A DNA stretch of 64,000 nucleotides, taken from NCBI RefSeq assembly GCF_000002235.5, contig NW_022145606.1, forward strand, positions 16,372,254 through 16,436,253. Direction: 5' to 3'. Position 1 is the stretch's first letter; each line of letters opens with the position of its first letter. Made by a program: the position numbers and the translations under genes. Below are positions 35,031 through 47,900 of this stretch, piece after piece. A model generated the notes under the pieces. The model saw nothing but the letters and a program-made list of their open reading frames with translations. It searched no databases and was not told where the DNA came from. Source of the stretch: Strongylocentrotus purpuratus. Its lineage: Eukaryota; Echinodermata; Echinoidea; Camarodonta; Strongylocentrotidae.

Positions 35031-35189
35031 CTGCTTGCGATGGAAAAAGTGAGAAAGAACAGACTTTGTAGCAATAAAACTATGTATCACAGGAACAAGT
35101 TCGTTTCCTATAGATACAATACGATTAATTTTGTTTTTTAATACCTTCGCATGCCATATAGAGAGAATAATATTTCAGTTCTAGGAAAA

Positions 35190-35310
35190 TTACCTCATAG
35201 ACAATCATCCCCAGCCAAATACCACAGGGACAGTTAACCCCTATGGAAATCCCCCCCCCCCCTCCCAAGGACAATTACCCCACAGAAAATTACCCCGCTA
35301 ATGTTTGTCT
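35190..35310. repeat. fragment of the GGACAATTACCCC repeat family
   Basis: Several AATTACCCC-type units around a C-run, related to the elements at 15555-15948 and 55016-57256. Confidence 0.5.
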
Positions 35311-35943
35311 GGCTAATTGTAATCATTATTATAATCATCATCATCATATTATTATTATTCAGAGGGGAGGGTGATGAATAATGAAAGGAAAGCAATAAAT
35401 CATTAATACATTCGTTTAGAATCGTTTAGAAATTTGGGTTGATTTTGCTCTACCATTCAATAAATCTCATTAAAATTTGAAAATTGCAATCATTATACAT
35501 TCTTTTTCTTCCTCCCTCCCCCAAGTATGCTTGAGTGTCTCCGGCTTTTCCTTTTTTTTGGTGGGGGATAATGGAAGGAAGGTAACAAATCATTGACATT
35601 CGTTTAAAAATTTGCGTTAATTTTGCACACGATACAAGATTAATATTCAATATACTTGATTTCTCCAATCCAGCAAAATATATACTATCATTATCCATTG
35701 CTCCTGTTTTTTGTACTTTAGTGTTTTTCATTGTAATCGTTTTTTTCGTCATAACCATGTCCAGTTTTTCTCTCACATGAAATTCGTAGAGCTGCGTATG
35801 ACAGCTCCGCGATGTCTGTCCCACAGATATTGACTTTCGCTGAGACCTTTCCATAGACAGAATACTGATACTGCTGCTACTTCATTCGGAGCAGCGTAAT
35901 CCGCGCTCGCCCTGAAGAAGCTTATGACAGCACGCGCACCCTA

Positions 35944-36032
35944 ATACCTTACTTCCATCCTTCTATTGTTGGAGTTTATAACCATGACAACGAAATTTAC
36001 CCTTGGCCACGTTCATTGTTCCTCTTAGGTAA
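35944..36032. promoter_or_regulatory. 90 bp block shared with 54.4 kb; possible promoter piece
   Basis: GTTTATAACCATGACAACG and CACGTTCATTGTTCCTC recur with few changes at 54443-54529. On the minus strand GTTGTCATGGTTAT resembles an X-box. It lies 0.9 kb upstream of the most 5' HYR exon found. It could equally be a leftover of a dispersed repeat. Confidence 0.3.
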
Positions 36033-36060
36033 CATAGCTGTACCGGTGGGCCTAAAGGGG

Positions 36061-37861
36061 CTTTCACACCGGGCCTTGCGTAGAGTTGCGTAGAGTTGCG
36101 TAGAGTTGCGTAGCGACTACGCCGATCGTACGCAACCCTACGCCGATCGTACGCAACCCTACGCAACTGTACGCGGAGGGACGCGAATGGGTACGCGAGA
36201 TGAACGCAAAAAATTAAACATGTTTAATTTTTTTCGCGTACCTTCGGCGTAGACTTTACTACGCAACTGTACGCCATGCCTACGCAACTGTACGCCAAGC
36301 CTACGCTACTGTACGCCAAGCCTACGCAAATGTACGCCAAGCCTACGCAACAATACGCTACCCTACGCCAGTCCGACGAAGCATTAAAAACGTATGGTAT
36401 AAAGATTTTTTTTGGGACCTGGATGTAAACTTGGCAGATATTGATCATTGATCATTCTTGCTTGTTATTCTGTTTGTACTACTACAAGGTATTTCAGACT
36501 GACATGTTTTGTTTTGTTATGGTTTATTCAATTTTTGATAATTGACATCTCAGGCTGTTGATATAATAAACAGAGATAAGATTCATAAACTGATGCCTCA
36601 TGCGAAAATTTTATTATGTTTTGTGGAAATCTGTATGTATTTGTGTCGGTTTGTTTGCTTGTGTGTACGTTTGTGGTCCTGTTTGTATGTTTGTAATATA
36701 ATTTGTTTAATTGAAATGAGCAAAGAAATAATTTTTTCTCACTCTGTTAGTGAGACTGAGTGAGTGTGTATGTCAGAAGTATTTCTTTAATTTTAATAAA
36801 TGACTAACATTTATATCATTACATTGTCACACACAAATACGCTACGGACCAAGGACAATGGATATCGTCTTCAAACTTTCAGGAAACTGTTATGGAATGA
36901 TATTTTACAAATAAGTGAAAAAAAGAGATATGGTCAACAAATATCAGACTGCTGTCCACATTTATTCACAAATCAAAATAAGTGCTCTCTTTTGTTGGCG
37001 TTTTGAGGTATCAAATCACATCACGTGACCTTGCAATGTTCATCAAAAGAAAGTTCATATATTACCCTTTTGAATGATACATAGTACAATAATGTAGTAC
37101 ATCAACAAAAATGTCTGCATTTTTTGGAAAATTAAATCTTGAACAAATTAACATTACTGCAAAATAACCTCAGCAGTTGCTAATACCTACTAAAAAACTG
37201 AAAATTTAACGGTCAAAAACGTGTACCGAATGCCACTTTTTGCTATTAAAACTTATGGCAGGTTTATAAATGTTATTTTCTGCACTCACTATTTTACGCA
37301 AATTGGCGGTTCATCCCTATTTCACGCATGCAAAAGAGACCCACTGCCCCTTGGATGTCACAGTTTGTCAGAATGTTATTATTATCCTAAGATCAAGTTA
37401 TCTTCACATGTAATAACATGTACAATTCTTTGTACACTGCACAGTTCATTTATACAATAAATTGAACTGTTTTTTAACATATTTTTTTATTATATATGTT
37501 TATAAAGCGCCAATGGCTATACTCGCAGCTCCTACGAGCGTCTATTGCATTTTTACATGGCATTTTCTCCCAAAGTAAGCAACCGTACGCAACCGTAAGC
37601 AACCCTACGCCAGGCCTACGCAACCGTAAGCAACCCTACGCCAGGCCTACGCAACCGTACGTAACCCTACGCCAATTGCCTACGCCGAAGGTACGCGGTG
37701 CCTACGCACAGGGTACGTAACTATACGCCGATCGTACGCAAGCCTACGCATAACCTACGCAGGAACTACGCCGAAGCATCAATTTATTCATGAGTACGCA
37801 GCTTAACTTCGGCGTAGTCGGTACGCAACACTACGCAACTCTACGCAGATCCGGTGTGAAT
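36061..37861. mobile_element. 1.8 kb element with TACGCAA-repeat ends
   Basis: Outer ends TTCACACCGG and CCGGTGTGAA. The inner sides consist of many TACGCAAC/TACGCCAAGC-like units (36080-36370 and 37578-37850) in mainly inverted arrangement, with GCGTAGAGTTGCGTAG at the left and CTACGCAACTCTACGC at the right. The middle 1.2 kb is AT-rich without a recognisable gene. Target duplication unclear. Confidence 0.65.
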
Positions 37862-39189
37862 AGACATAACTCTTTTCGTATATTCTATATACCGGTAGGT
37901 CTTAAATACTTTCAAATATTTCTGTGTCATTCCTGTTTGTATATACTTTGTCAGTATACTTACAAAGTATAATTGTCAATATTTGCCAATACTTACAAAC
38001 TATTACGTTCCCCTATCATCTTCCGCTCTAGAATCCTACCTTTTTTAAATTATATTTGTTGTGTCCTCTTCATATTTGTTCTCGTCTCTCTCTTCAAGAT
38101 TTCTTCAGTTTTTGTTAGGGTATTTATGCTATTTTTCTTTTAGATAAAGAAAAGCGAAAGCCTTATTCTTTCTTTTAAAATATTGTCCACCTTCTTCTTT
38201 AAAAAAAACTTTCTGTGTTAAAATATAATGTCCCATGTATATTGCTACTGTCAATAACATATAATGAACGTATAATTTTGTTTAGATGCAACAGAGATTT
38301 ACATTCAAAATCAAAACTTGTACCGTACTTTCTATATTTTGTGTACAGTAATATTCTTCTCATTTCGACATTATCAGCCGCTCGTTCTCTATTTTCGTTC
38401 CCTAGCTATAATGAATATAAGGTATAATGTGTACATCATCAGGGACATGTTATAACAATTTATCTCAAGAAAGGAATTATGCCGGTGTGACGGCGTTTAG
38501 TGTGACTGGCGGCAGGCGCGGATCCAGGGGGGGGGCCGAGCGTGCCTTGGCCCCCCCCCCCCCCCCGCAAAAAAAAAAAAAAAAAAAAAAAAGGAGAGAG
38601 AGAGAAGGAAAAGAAGGGAAAGAGGAGAGAAAGAGAAAAAAAGAAGAGGAAGAAGAAAAGAAAAGAGGGAAGAAGGAGATCGGGGGGGGGGGGACTTGCC
38701 TCCCTCCTTCTCCCCCCCCCCCCCACCAATAAAAAAAAAGAGAAGGAAGGAAAGGGAAAGAAAAAAGATAAAGAGGAGATAAAGGGAAGGACAAAATAGG
38801 AAGAAGAAAAGAAAAGAAGGGGATATCAGTTGCAATTTTCCCGCCAACAAGGTGTAGATCGGGGGGGGGGGGGCACTGTCATACTGATAGGGGAGGGGGG
38901 TTGGAGAAACAGAATTCAAACGTGGTTTATTTATAATTCCATAACGGTGGGTGACAAATAATGCTGAAATGAGATAATTTTCCTCACTTCATGCGTTTGT
39001 TGGAAAATGACAAATTCCTAAATTTACAGCCAGGCAAGAAAATGCTTCTTGAGATGCCTACATATTTATCAGGGCCCGCGGAACGGCGGGGATCGGGATC
39101 CTCGAGCCCCTCCCCCACACTTTCTTTGAAAAAGTATATTAAAGAGAAATAGAAAGAAAGAGAGCGAGAAAGAAAAAAATGTTAAGTGC

Positions 39190-39790
39190 CAGTGTCACAT
39201 TATAATGGGGTATCAAAATATGCTCATCTGACCATGATTAAAATTAATGCCTAAAATCCTAAGGGCTCTGCCCCCTGGATTCCACCTAGGGCCCTAAGGC
39301 GGGCCCTTAGATGCTCATATGACGGTAATTTATGCCTAAAACCCCTGATTTCTAAGGGCTCTGCCCCCTGGACCCCACGCCAAATAGTGTCCTGCTAGTG
39401 TCACAAATAATAAGGTATCAAAAATGCTCATCTGACCGTAATTAAACGCCTGAAACCCCTGAGCTTCTGGGGGATCTGCTCCCTGGACCTAACCAAGAGC
39501 CCTTAGGCGGGCCCCTCGATACTCATCTGACCGTAATTAAGTGCCTAAAACCCTTGAGATTTCGGGGCTCCGCCCCCTGAACCCCAAGCAAATTAGTGAC
39601 CTGCCATTGTAACAATTAGGTATCAAAATAATGCTCATCTGACCGTAATTAAATGCCTAAACTCCTGAACTTCCGGGGCTCTGCCCCCTGGACCCCGTCT
39701 AGGGCGCTAAGGCGGACCCCTGAATGCTAATCTGACCGTAAATTAAAACCTTAAACCCCTGAGCTTCCGGGGCGGACAAGGTATCAACAT
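39190..39790. repeat. tandem repeat, unit about 85-118 bp
   Basis: About six units, each with GCTCATCTGACCGTAATTAA-like and GGGGCTCTGCCCCCTGGA-like segments. Confidence 0.7.
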
Positions 39791-39899
39791 ATGTTCATTT
39801 GACAGCAGGCGCGTAGCCAGGGGCGGTGGGGTGGTCCCCCAATAAACACAGGCCAAAAAAGAGAGAATTGTAAAGGAAGAGGACGTAGGAAGAAAAGGG

Positions 39900-40760
39900 A
39901 ATAGACAAAGAACATATTTGAAATTCAGACAAGGATTAAGAGTCGAGAACGGTACAACGAACCGTCTTCTTTCTCTAATGAATTAATGAAACGTCAAAGC
40001 TTCCGCGCTACGCGCGGGGGAGGGCAGGGGGAATTTAATTCAGACAAGGATAATTTTCGGGAACGGTACAACGAATCGTCTTCTTTCTATAATAATTTAA
40101 CTAAACGTCGAAGCTTCCGCGGAAGGGGGGGGGGGAATTGATTTAGACAAGAATTAAGAGTCGAGAACGGTACGACGAATCTTCCTCTTTCTCTAATGAT
40201 TTAATGAAAAGTAAAAGCTTCCGCGCTTCGCGCGGGTGGGGGAAACTAAATTATTTTCGAGAGCGGAACAACGAATAGTCTTCATTCTCTAAAAATTTAA
40301 TGAAACGTCGAAGCGAGGGGAAAACTGAATTTAGACAAGGATTAAGAGTCGAGAACGGTACAACGAATCGTCTTCTTTCTTTAATGATTTAATGAAACGT
40401 AAAAGATTCCGCGCTTCGCGTGGGAGGGCGGAAACTGAATTTAGACAAGGATTAAAAGTCATAACGGTACAACGAATCGTCTTATTTCGCTAATGATTAA
40501 ATGAAACGTAAAAGCTGTATTCAGACGAGGATTATTTTCGAGAACGGTACAACGAATCGTCTTCTTTCTCTAATGATTTAATGAAACGTACAAGCTTCCG
40601 AGCTTTGCGCGGGAGAGGGGGATGAATTAAGACGAGGATGAATTAAGACGAGGATTAAGAGTAAAAAACTGTACAACGAATCGTCTTCTTTTTCTAATAA
40701 TTTAATGAAACGTAAAAGCTTCCGCGCTTTGCGCGGGAGGGGAAAAACTATTTTCAGACG
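39900..40760. repeat. tandem repeat, unit about 80-120 bp
   Basis: About eight units, each with GAGAACGGTACAACGAATCG followed by CTTCTTTCTCTAATGATTTA and an AAGCTTCCGCGCTTCGCGCG hairpin. Confidence 0.75.
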
Positions 40761-43700
40761 AGTAGGCACGTACGGAAGGGGGGGAGGGGGTTAGGGGGTT
40801 GACCCTACCCCCTTCGGTTTTTTATGTGTGTATTTTGGAGCAACCCTCCCCCCCCCCCCTTTCTGTGATTTAAAAAAAAAAAAAAAAAAAGCCAATTGCT
40901 GACCTAAAAAAGGTGACCTCACCCCCCCCCCCCCCCCAACGGAACAAAATGTCAAATTTTCAAATTTCGAGACCAAAAAAAAAAGTGTCCTCATTCCCCC
41001 CCCCCCCCCCCCCCCCGCTTATTTAGCGGCTGGCTGAGTCGTTACGATTTTTTTTCGGACCAAAAAAAAAAAAAGTGGGCCCCCCCCCCCCCCCCCCCCC
41101 CTAAGAAATCCTGGATCCGCGCCTGACTGGCGGATCGTGTTCGCGGAACAAAATCCGCCGGCAGATATTGTTTCCGTCACAAAATCTGCCGGCAGATATT
41201 GTAACCCACCACGCAGAGTGGCTGGCAGATAGTGTTCCGTTTTGCAGCTATCGTTCCATTCTGAAGGTATCGTTTTTATGAGTGGTATACTGTCTCCGCT
41301 TGCTGCATGCATGCATGCATGCTGGCTAGGCTGCGTGCGATTGCAATTGCATGTGTACCGTAGTACTATACTGTATACCACCATGGATGCTGAGTGCGAG
41401 TACGAGTTCGAGCAAGAGGCCGCTCTTATTACGAGTTTTCTCTTAAAAGAGGAATTAAGCCACCTAAGCGTAAAATTATTTAATTTTCGTCACTTTGTGG
41501 GAAGTAAAAGAAGGTGTTAAGCATTTTTACAATGATTGCCATACTAGGGCAAGGAAAGTTGAAGTGATTAATCATGTCCTGTATAATGTGTAATTTAATT
41601 TCTATGGCTCTAAGTCCTCTCTCTTTGAAATTCAAAGGAACGGATTGGATTTGTTGAGTGCAAGGTTTAAAAAGAATGTAATATATTTCCATCACCTCAG
41701 CCATTTTTTTGAATAAAATCCATTATGTAATTATCAGCGTATGCAGAGTACCCAACCACGGGGTGAACAACTTGTATTTAATGGCTTAGGCAGTTTTTGT
41801 AAGATTCAAAAGATTAAGATTGTAAAGACATTGTTGGGAAATAAAAAGATTTTATTGCAAAGAGTCTCGTACGATTCTGTTAGTGTTTACTTTGCTTTTT
41901 ATGGATGGAGTGAGGGCCAAACAAAGTGCCTATCTTAAAGCAACCTATTTCTCCATTGTTGTGTAAAATTGCTTGGAGGACCCCTTCGACCATTGATCGA
42001 GTAGTATTAATAACCTTCCACAACAGGCATGTGTTTAAGTGTGTTTGCACCCGTTTGTTGTGGACTTGTGTAGTGAAAGAAATATGTGTGACTTCAAGTT
42101 TTAGTTAAGAGGTGTTGTACGGGAAATTAAGCACCAACACTAGGTTTAACACCGTACTTCAAATCAGTTTATTTAAAGGTAATATCTTAGTTAAGGGAAA
42201 GGAATATATCATCTCTAGTTATACTTATTTCATTCAAGCACTATTTATTTTCATTGTATTTATCACCAGGATCTTCATTGTAACAGTATATTCCAGACAA
42301 TGATGATATTTTTTATCACTATTTCAAAAAGTCAATCTATATATGAATAAAAAATATCTCTGGATATAAAAACAAGCGTTCTATGACGAAGTTTTAAAAA
42401 AAATTCCAGATCACTCGCTTGCTCACAAAGTATGTTCTCGATTATTATCATAATCCAAGTTCCTTTCTGATAAAGATGGTAATCCATTGTGATAGAAAGG
42501 CGACCAACATGTATATTACACTTTGTGTCTTATGAAGGAAAGTAAACAATAATCCTCCTCCATAATCGCCAATTTGTACACCCCTCCTTGACAATAGAAT
42601 TATGCTGGATGAAAAAGAAGAAAAAACATTTCTGTGAAAAAAACTTCATTATTTTGGCTTGCTCGCTCGCTCGCAAATCTTTTTCTCTTTCTGTATCAGA
42701 ATTGCTATATCTTCACTATTTGTGCTGATAGAAAGCGAGGGCAGGTGTACCAGAAATTCAAGGTTTATTTTCCCAAAACGCTACACCGTTAGTTTTAATG
42801 AAAGGACGATGACTGTGAGGGAATTTGCGCTATAATTATTTTGAAATAAAAATTCCAATGATTCCAAAAATTCGCTATCCACATCAGCTCGCCCGTGTCC
42901 TACACTGTCTTTACAGTATTGAACAATAACTATACTGATGAAACCCATTACAATTAAGAAAATAGTTTATGATATTTAAAATCTGTTTTTTCTATCATGT
43001 AGAGTGACCTTAAAGTTCACCCCCCCCCCAAAAAAAAAAAAATGAAGGGAGGATATGGGATGATGCAAAGAGCCTCGATCACCCCCCCCCCCCCCCGGCC
43101 CCACAATTCAAGTTTCGTAATCAGTACAACCGGATAAAAAAAAATGTTATAAATCTGTAAGGGATGCACAGTAATGGCAAATTTTAAATTGATAAAGAAA
43201 TACAATATAATCCTTTTCGTCTATTGGATGCGGACAACTTCTAAAGGTGGCAAAATAACCTGAATTATACTCTGTAAGGATTCGAGAATAGTTTGAAAAT
43301 AGGGGTAAAACAAATTTAAGTTTATTAGGTCTATATTGTTTTATTAGCTTATAAATCTATTTTTAAAGAAATGATCGAAGCCGTTGATAATTTCTATTTC
43401 TTGCAATTTATCATATAAAATCAAAGGAATCTGTTTGTTTTTTTGTTTTTTTTTTTTTGGGGGGGGGGCTTACCAATGTTTAAAACGCTACTATGGGAGT
43501 CAGGTTGTTTTATTCTAAAAGGTTTTCTTGGCTAACAAATGCAGTAATACAAAAGTTTGAAAGATTCCAAACAAACATGTTAATTTGCTCTGACCAATCA
43601 TGACCCTTCCCATATCTGCCTTCATTTTAGTTATAAATGAAAAGAAAGAAAATGAAAAAGCACAGAGACTGGATCACAGGAAAAATGTTTAATGAAATGA

Positions 43701-44267
43701 AATAAATACGTAATTAAATTATGATTTATTTCTGTTAAAACAGCAGTTGGGGAGGAGGTCTTATGTATAGGCCTCTAGAGGCCATTAGACCCACTCGGGC
43801 ATAAATAAAACAAAAATGCCAAAATGTCAATTATGCTGGTTTTAACATAAAATTAGAACGATGGACAAGAAGAATGGACAAGAAGAAAGAGAGACAACAA
43901 GGCTTTGTCGCCTGTGGGCGTCAATGCAATAAAGGGGGGATGCTTTTCGGAATAGCCTACAGATTCGATGTCCAATACGAACAAATCAGACAATTTAAGT
44001 CTAGCAATCCGCCATGTTATTCACGATAGAATTATCAGACCATGTCCTGTAGCCACTAGCGTACCTATGGGGGAAGGGGCCGGATTGCCCCCCCCCCCCC
44101 CGACGAAAAAGAAAGAGAAAGAAAAGAAGAAAAGAGAAAAGGGAAAAGAAAGGAAGGAAAAAGAAAAAGAAAGAAAAGAAGAAAAGAGAAAAGGGAAACG
44201 AAAGGAAAGAAAAAGAAAAAGAAAGAAAAGAAGAAAAAAGGGAAAGAAAGGAAAGAAAAAGAGAAAG

Positions 44268-44304
<37 letters not shown>

Positions 44305-44370
44305 AAAATGAAAGAAGTAGGGAAGGAAAGAGGAAAAGAGTACGGAGCCCGGGAAGGGACATGGTAAAAA

Positions 44371-44748
44371 TATTTTTATCTCGTTAAAACGAGATAGTTA
44401 TCTCGTTTTAATGAGATAGTATCTCGTTAAAACGACATAGTATCTCGTTTTAATGAGATAGTATCTCGTTAAAACGACATAGTATCTCGTTAAAACGACA
44501 TAGTATCTCGTTAAAACGAGATAGTTATCTCGTTTTAATGAGATAGTATCTCGTTAAAACGACATAGTATCTCGTTTTAATGAGATAGTATCTCGTTAAA
44601 ACGACATAGTATCTCGTTAAAACGACATAGTATCTCGTTAAAACGAGATAGTTATCTCGTTTTAATGAGATAGTATCTCGTTAAAACGACATAGTATCTC
44701 GTTTTAATGAGATAGTTATCTCGTTTTAATGAGATAGTATCTCGTATA
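44371..44748. repeat. left subterminal array of TATCTCGTT..AACGAGATA palindromes
   Basis: Roughly 18-20 units of about 19-20 bp, alternating TATCTCGTTTTAATGAGATA and TATCTCGTTAAAACGACATA. The alternation is regular, with higher-order units repeated, so it grew by block duplication. Confidence 0.85.
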
Positions 44749-44903
44749 AGTCCATTGCATACTGGAACCGGGTGGTCCCTGTATTAAGCCTATGGGAGTG
44801 AGAGAATTCAGTAGTCCACGGGTTAACAACATAATACCCGCGAGGCTAGACTAGACTGCGCGCGCTGGCACTAGCGCGCTCGCTGCTTAATGCAGTAATA
44901 GCG

Positions 44904-44910
44904 TATATAG
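44904..44910 (+). promoter_or_regulatory. possible TATA box of the cargo gene
   Basis: GCGTATATAGCC sits 32-50 bp before the two candidate start codons at 44942 and 44960, in a locally GC-rich stretch. A start site here is inferred only. Confidence 0.25.
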
Positions 44911-44959
44911 CCAGGCGCGGCCATGCCATGCCAGGCCTTGTATGTACGTATGTACTACC

Positions 44960-47900
44960 ATGACTACCATAGACCTACCACCTATGGTACTACTAAGTTA
45001 CGTCTACGGTAGATCGACTGAATTCAACCAGAAGTTGCCGGTTGCAATCGCGAGGATTGAAGGTTAGTTCACTTCTTTTACTTATTTATGGCCGGGTCAT
45101 TCAATGTAAAAGTGAACAAACAGCTAATTTAACAGATTTGCTCTTTTTCGCGATCAGTTCTAGATCTGTGTAACGAATTAAGACTGCTCAATTAGCAGAC
45201 TGCAGTCCCCATCGGAAGCGCCCTGTTCTGGGGCCCGACGCTTCAGGCTCTCCGCGGTCTGGGTCTGGGACCCTGGCCTTGGGCTTGGCCTGCTGGGAAG
45301 GCTGTGGTCATTTTGCAAGCTAGAGACAAAGTAAACTAGATCTAGACGTTACTTTTTTACGTGCTCGCATTGCAGTAGAAGTGTGGAATTTTCGTATGTA
45401 TAGATCTAGACTAGATCTAGATCTAGTCTAGATCTAGACTCTATACGAGGAAAAAGCAAGCAAATGTCAGAATTGTAAAAAAAAAAAAAACCTCATATTC
45501 CACGGCTATTGATGTCTAGTGTGTAGAGTCTAGATCTAGATTCAACTATGCAATGTGCAATACACCGCAACTTAGTCTTAGTATAGATCTAGATCTATTT
45601 CAGCGACGCGGCGGATCCAGGATTTTTCAAAAGGGAGGGCCGAAGTTGGACCGAAATATCAGCCTCTATTTGGCGTTGACGGTTGGATCCGCTGAGATTG
45701 CATATCTGGCTTCTCTAAATGCCTCTGAGCTCTGTCATTTTGTCAAAAGAATGCCCCCAGAAAGATGGTTATTCCTGTCTAGGCCGAAGTCTGCTCAGCC
45801 TCAGGGCCTCATCAGGCACCAGAAAAATTCGCTGACCAGCGAAAAAAGTGGAAAAAATGATCCTTAGCTTTTTCAAGTGTCTGTTTAGATCTAGAGTCTA
45901 GTCTAGATCTACCCAAAATATTCCTTGACAAGCAAACAAAAAGGAGAAGGGGAGGGCCATGGCCGATTCCCCCCCCCCCCCTTGATTCCGCCACAGTATA
46001 GATTCTATGACTATGTTGTTCAAATTATTTGCTAGGTACCAGTTTACTAGTAGAGTCTAGGTTTATTGTCACCCTTAGTCCTTACACTTCTAGCCATGTA
46101 ATAACATTAACAGTAACTGGGATTTTGTCAAAATGTTTACATTTACGTATCTAGAGGCTAATAAAAAAACATCAGTGCAACACTGTTGAGTATGTTGAAG
46201 CACTAAAAATAGAGGATTTATTTATTTAATAAATTTACTGTCTTCATATTAACTTTCATTGCTAACATGTCATGATGTTGAGCTATTTGATAAAATTATT
46301 TTTTTATTTTTTTTTTCTCAGTAAATTTACAATATTTTAATGTTTAAATGTTGCTGAAATAGTTACTTGACAAATGCAAAGTAAGATTAATAAACAAAAA
46401 CCAGTGTGCATGAAAAGTTTATTTAACCAGTTCTTTGGGGGGGGAAAACACTGTTGCCTGTGCGTTTAAGATAGGTATACACCATGGGGCTAACGTAGTG
46501 AGCCCCATGCCTGCAGGGGTGGTTTATTGTACTAGTAACTACGAGTGTAGAAAATCAATAAGTTTTGAAATATTATAAATAAGGACTAGACCTAGACTGC
46601 ATGCATGGCTGGAATACTCCCCCAGGGAGTGGAGAATGTGCATACATTGTGTGCGGGCAATCCTGATTGAATCCGATGACCGGGGACGGGGTAATAATAA
46701 TCTGTAAACTGCTTAGATACATTATTAATGTCTTACTCTTAAGCACTATAAAAAAGCGGATTATTATTATTATTGATTGTGTTTTCAATATTTTAATTTT
46801 GTATTTATTGTATTTCTTCAGTAACTTAATGCCTGGCTAAAACATCGACAAACTTAAACTAATGTCATACATAAGTGTTAATACATGTGTAGGATCTACA
46901 TCTATATAAGTTAGTTGGGAGTAGACTCTAGACCCTATATCATACATGTATGTATATGGTCCATCCATGCATGGACCACATACTCATCTCCCATCTTCCA
47001 AAAAAGAGTAGCTAATGATTTTGGTAACAAAAAAATTGCCTCACTAATCATCACTGCTTCTTTGTTTTCTGTCTTCAGCGTGTTCTTCGGCAACACTGAG
47101 GCAGCATTTGAGAAGAAATATCCCTCAGGCTCAGCTCACCAATTGAAGGACAAGGACAAGGGTTCTATCCAGAGTTTCCAAGTAAGATAATTCCTCTTAT
47201 AATCCTATTCAGTGTAAGTGTTAAAAAAAGAAACTGAATTGAAATAAGAAATTAAATTAGATAGAAGAATAGGCAGCAAGATGAGGGGTAATGAAATGTA
47301 AGTTCTAGGAAAAAGTTTTGAAAACACTTGTAACGATTTCTGGATCTGGATGTATACGATGCTGGACCAGTTGGTATATGATTGCAGCAGATGAGAGAGG
47401 GCGCAAAGAATAGATAGTTGAATCGTAGGTGGCTCTTCTCAATCTTAGACTTGAACACCTTTGATGATGGACAGACTATTGATTACTTATTAGAGTACAG
47501 ACTCAGTAATTTTGAATCCAAAGGACCTGTAGATGGTACGTACTGAACTGATAGACTCTTAGAGCTGTAGCGTACCTTTAGGATAGACCTAAACAATCCA
47601 ATTTTCTGGGCATTAGTTGGCACATAACCTTATTCTTGAAACTTATGACCTAATTCTTGTGCAGCCCTGATATGGGTATTAATTGCACAGGTCACTTACT
47701 GATTTTTTCTTAAATTCTCTTTTTAGGCACAATTTTTGTAGGGTGTTTTCTGCAGCTGTGACCCATGCATACACACCCTAGCCTCCAGCACAGCATTGAC
47801 CACCCAGCTAATCTCATTCAGGTATGACTTTCTGGGATTGATTTGAAGCTCAATGAACAGAAGGCTCAAGATTAGCTATTGTCACCTTCATCAGGGGTGG

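Larger units (their letters stand above)
38513..41125. mobile_element. 2.6 kb hAT-like element inside element X
   Basis: Ends CAGGCGCGGATCCAGG and CCTGGATCCGCGCCTG, flanked by the exact 8-bp duplication ACTGGCGG (38505-38512, 41126-41133). The same site is single in X copy 1 (25447-25454). The interior is G/C runs, purine-rich tracts and two tandem repeat arrays; a further CAGGCGCGTAGCCAGG end at 39806 shows nesting. No transposase. Confidence 0.85.

Noticed and set aside
35450-35854. 134-codon minus-strand ORF upstream of HYR exon B0, considered as the first exon
   Set aside because: Its start is not a signal peptide, its only good donor (TTTCAT|GTGAGA) leaves phase 0 whereas B0 needs phase 1, and no family resemblance is seen.
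36061-38500. Common origin of the CCGGTGTGA ends of element X and the TACGCAA element
   Set aside because: The motif points inward in element X but outward in the other, so the ends are not equivalent.
38427-38919. Overlapping ORFs of 85-140 codons
   Set aside because: They cover purine runs and C/G homopolymers at the left end of the hAT-like element; no domain, all frames partly open.
44371-44748. CRISPR-like array
   Set aside because: Units are contiguous palindromes without unique spacers, in an animal genome, at the end of a transposon.
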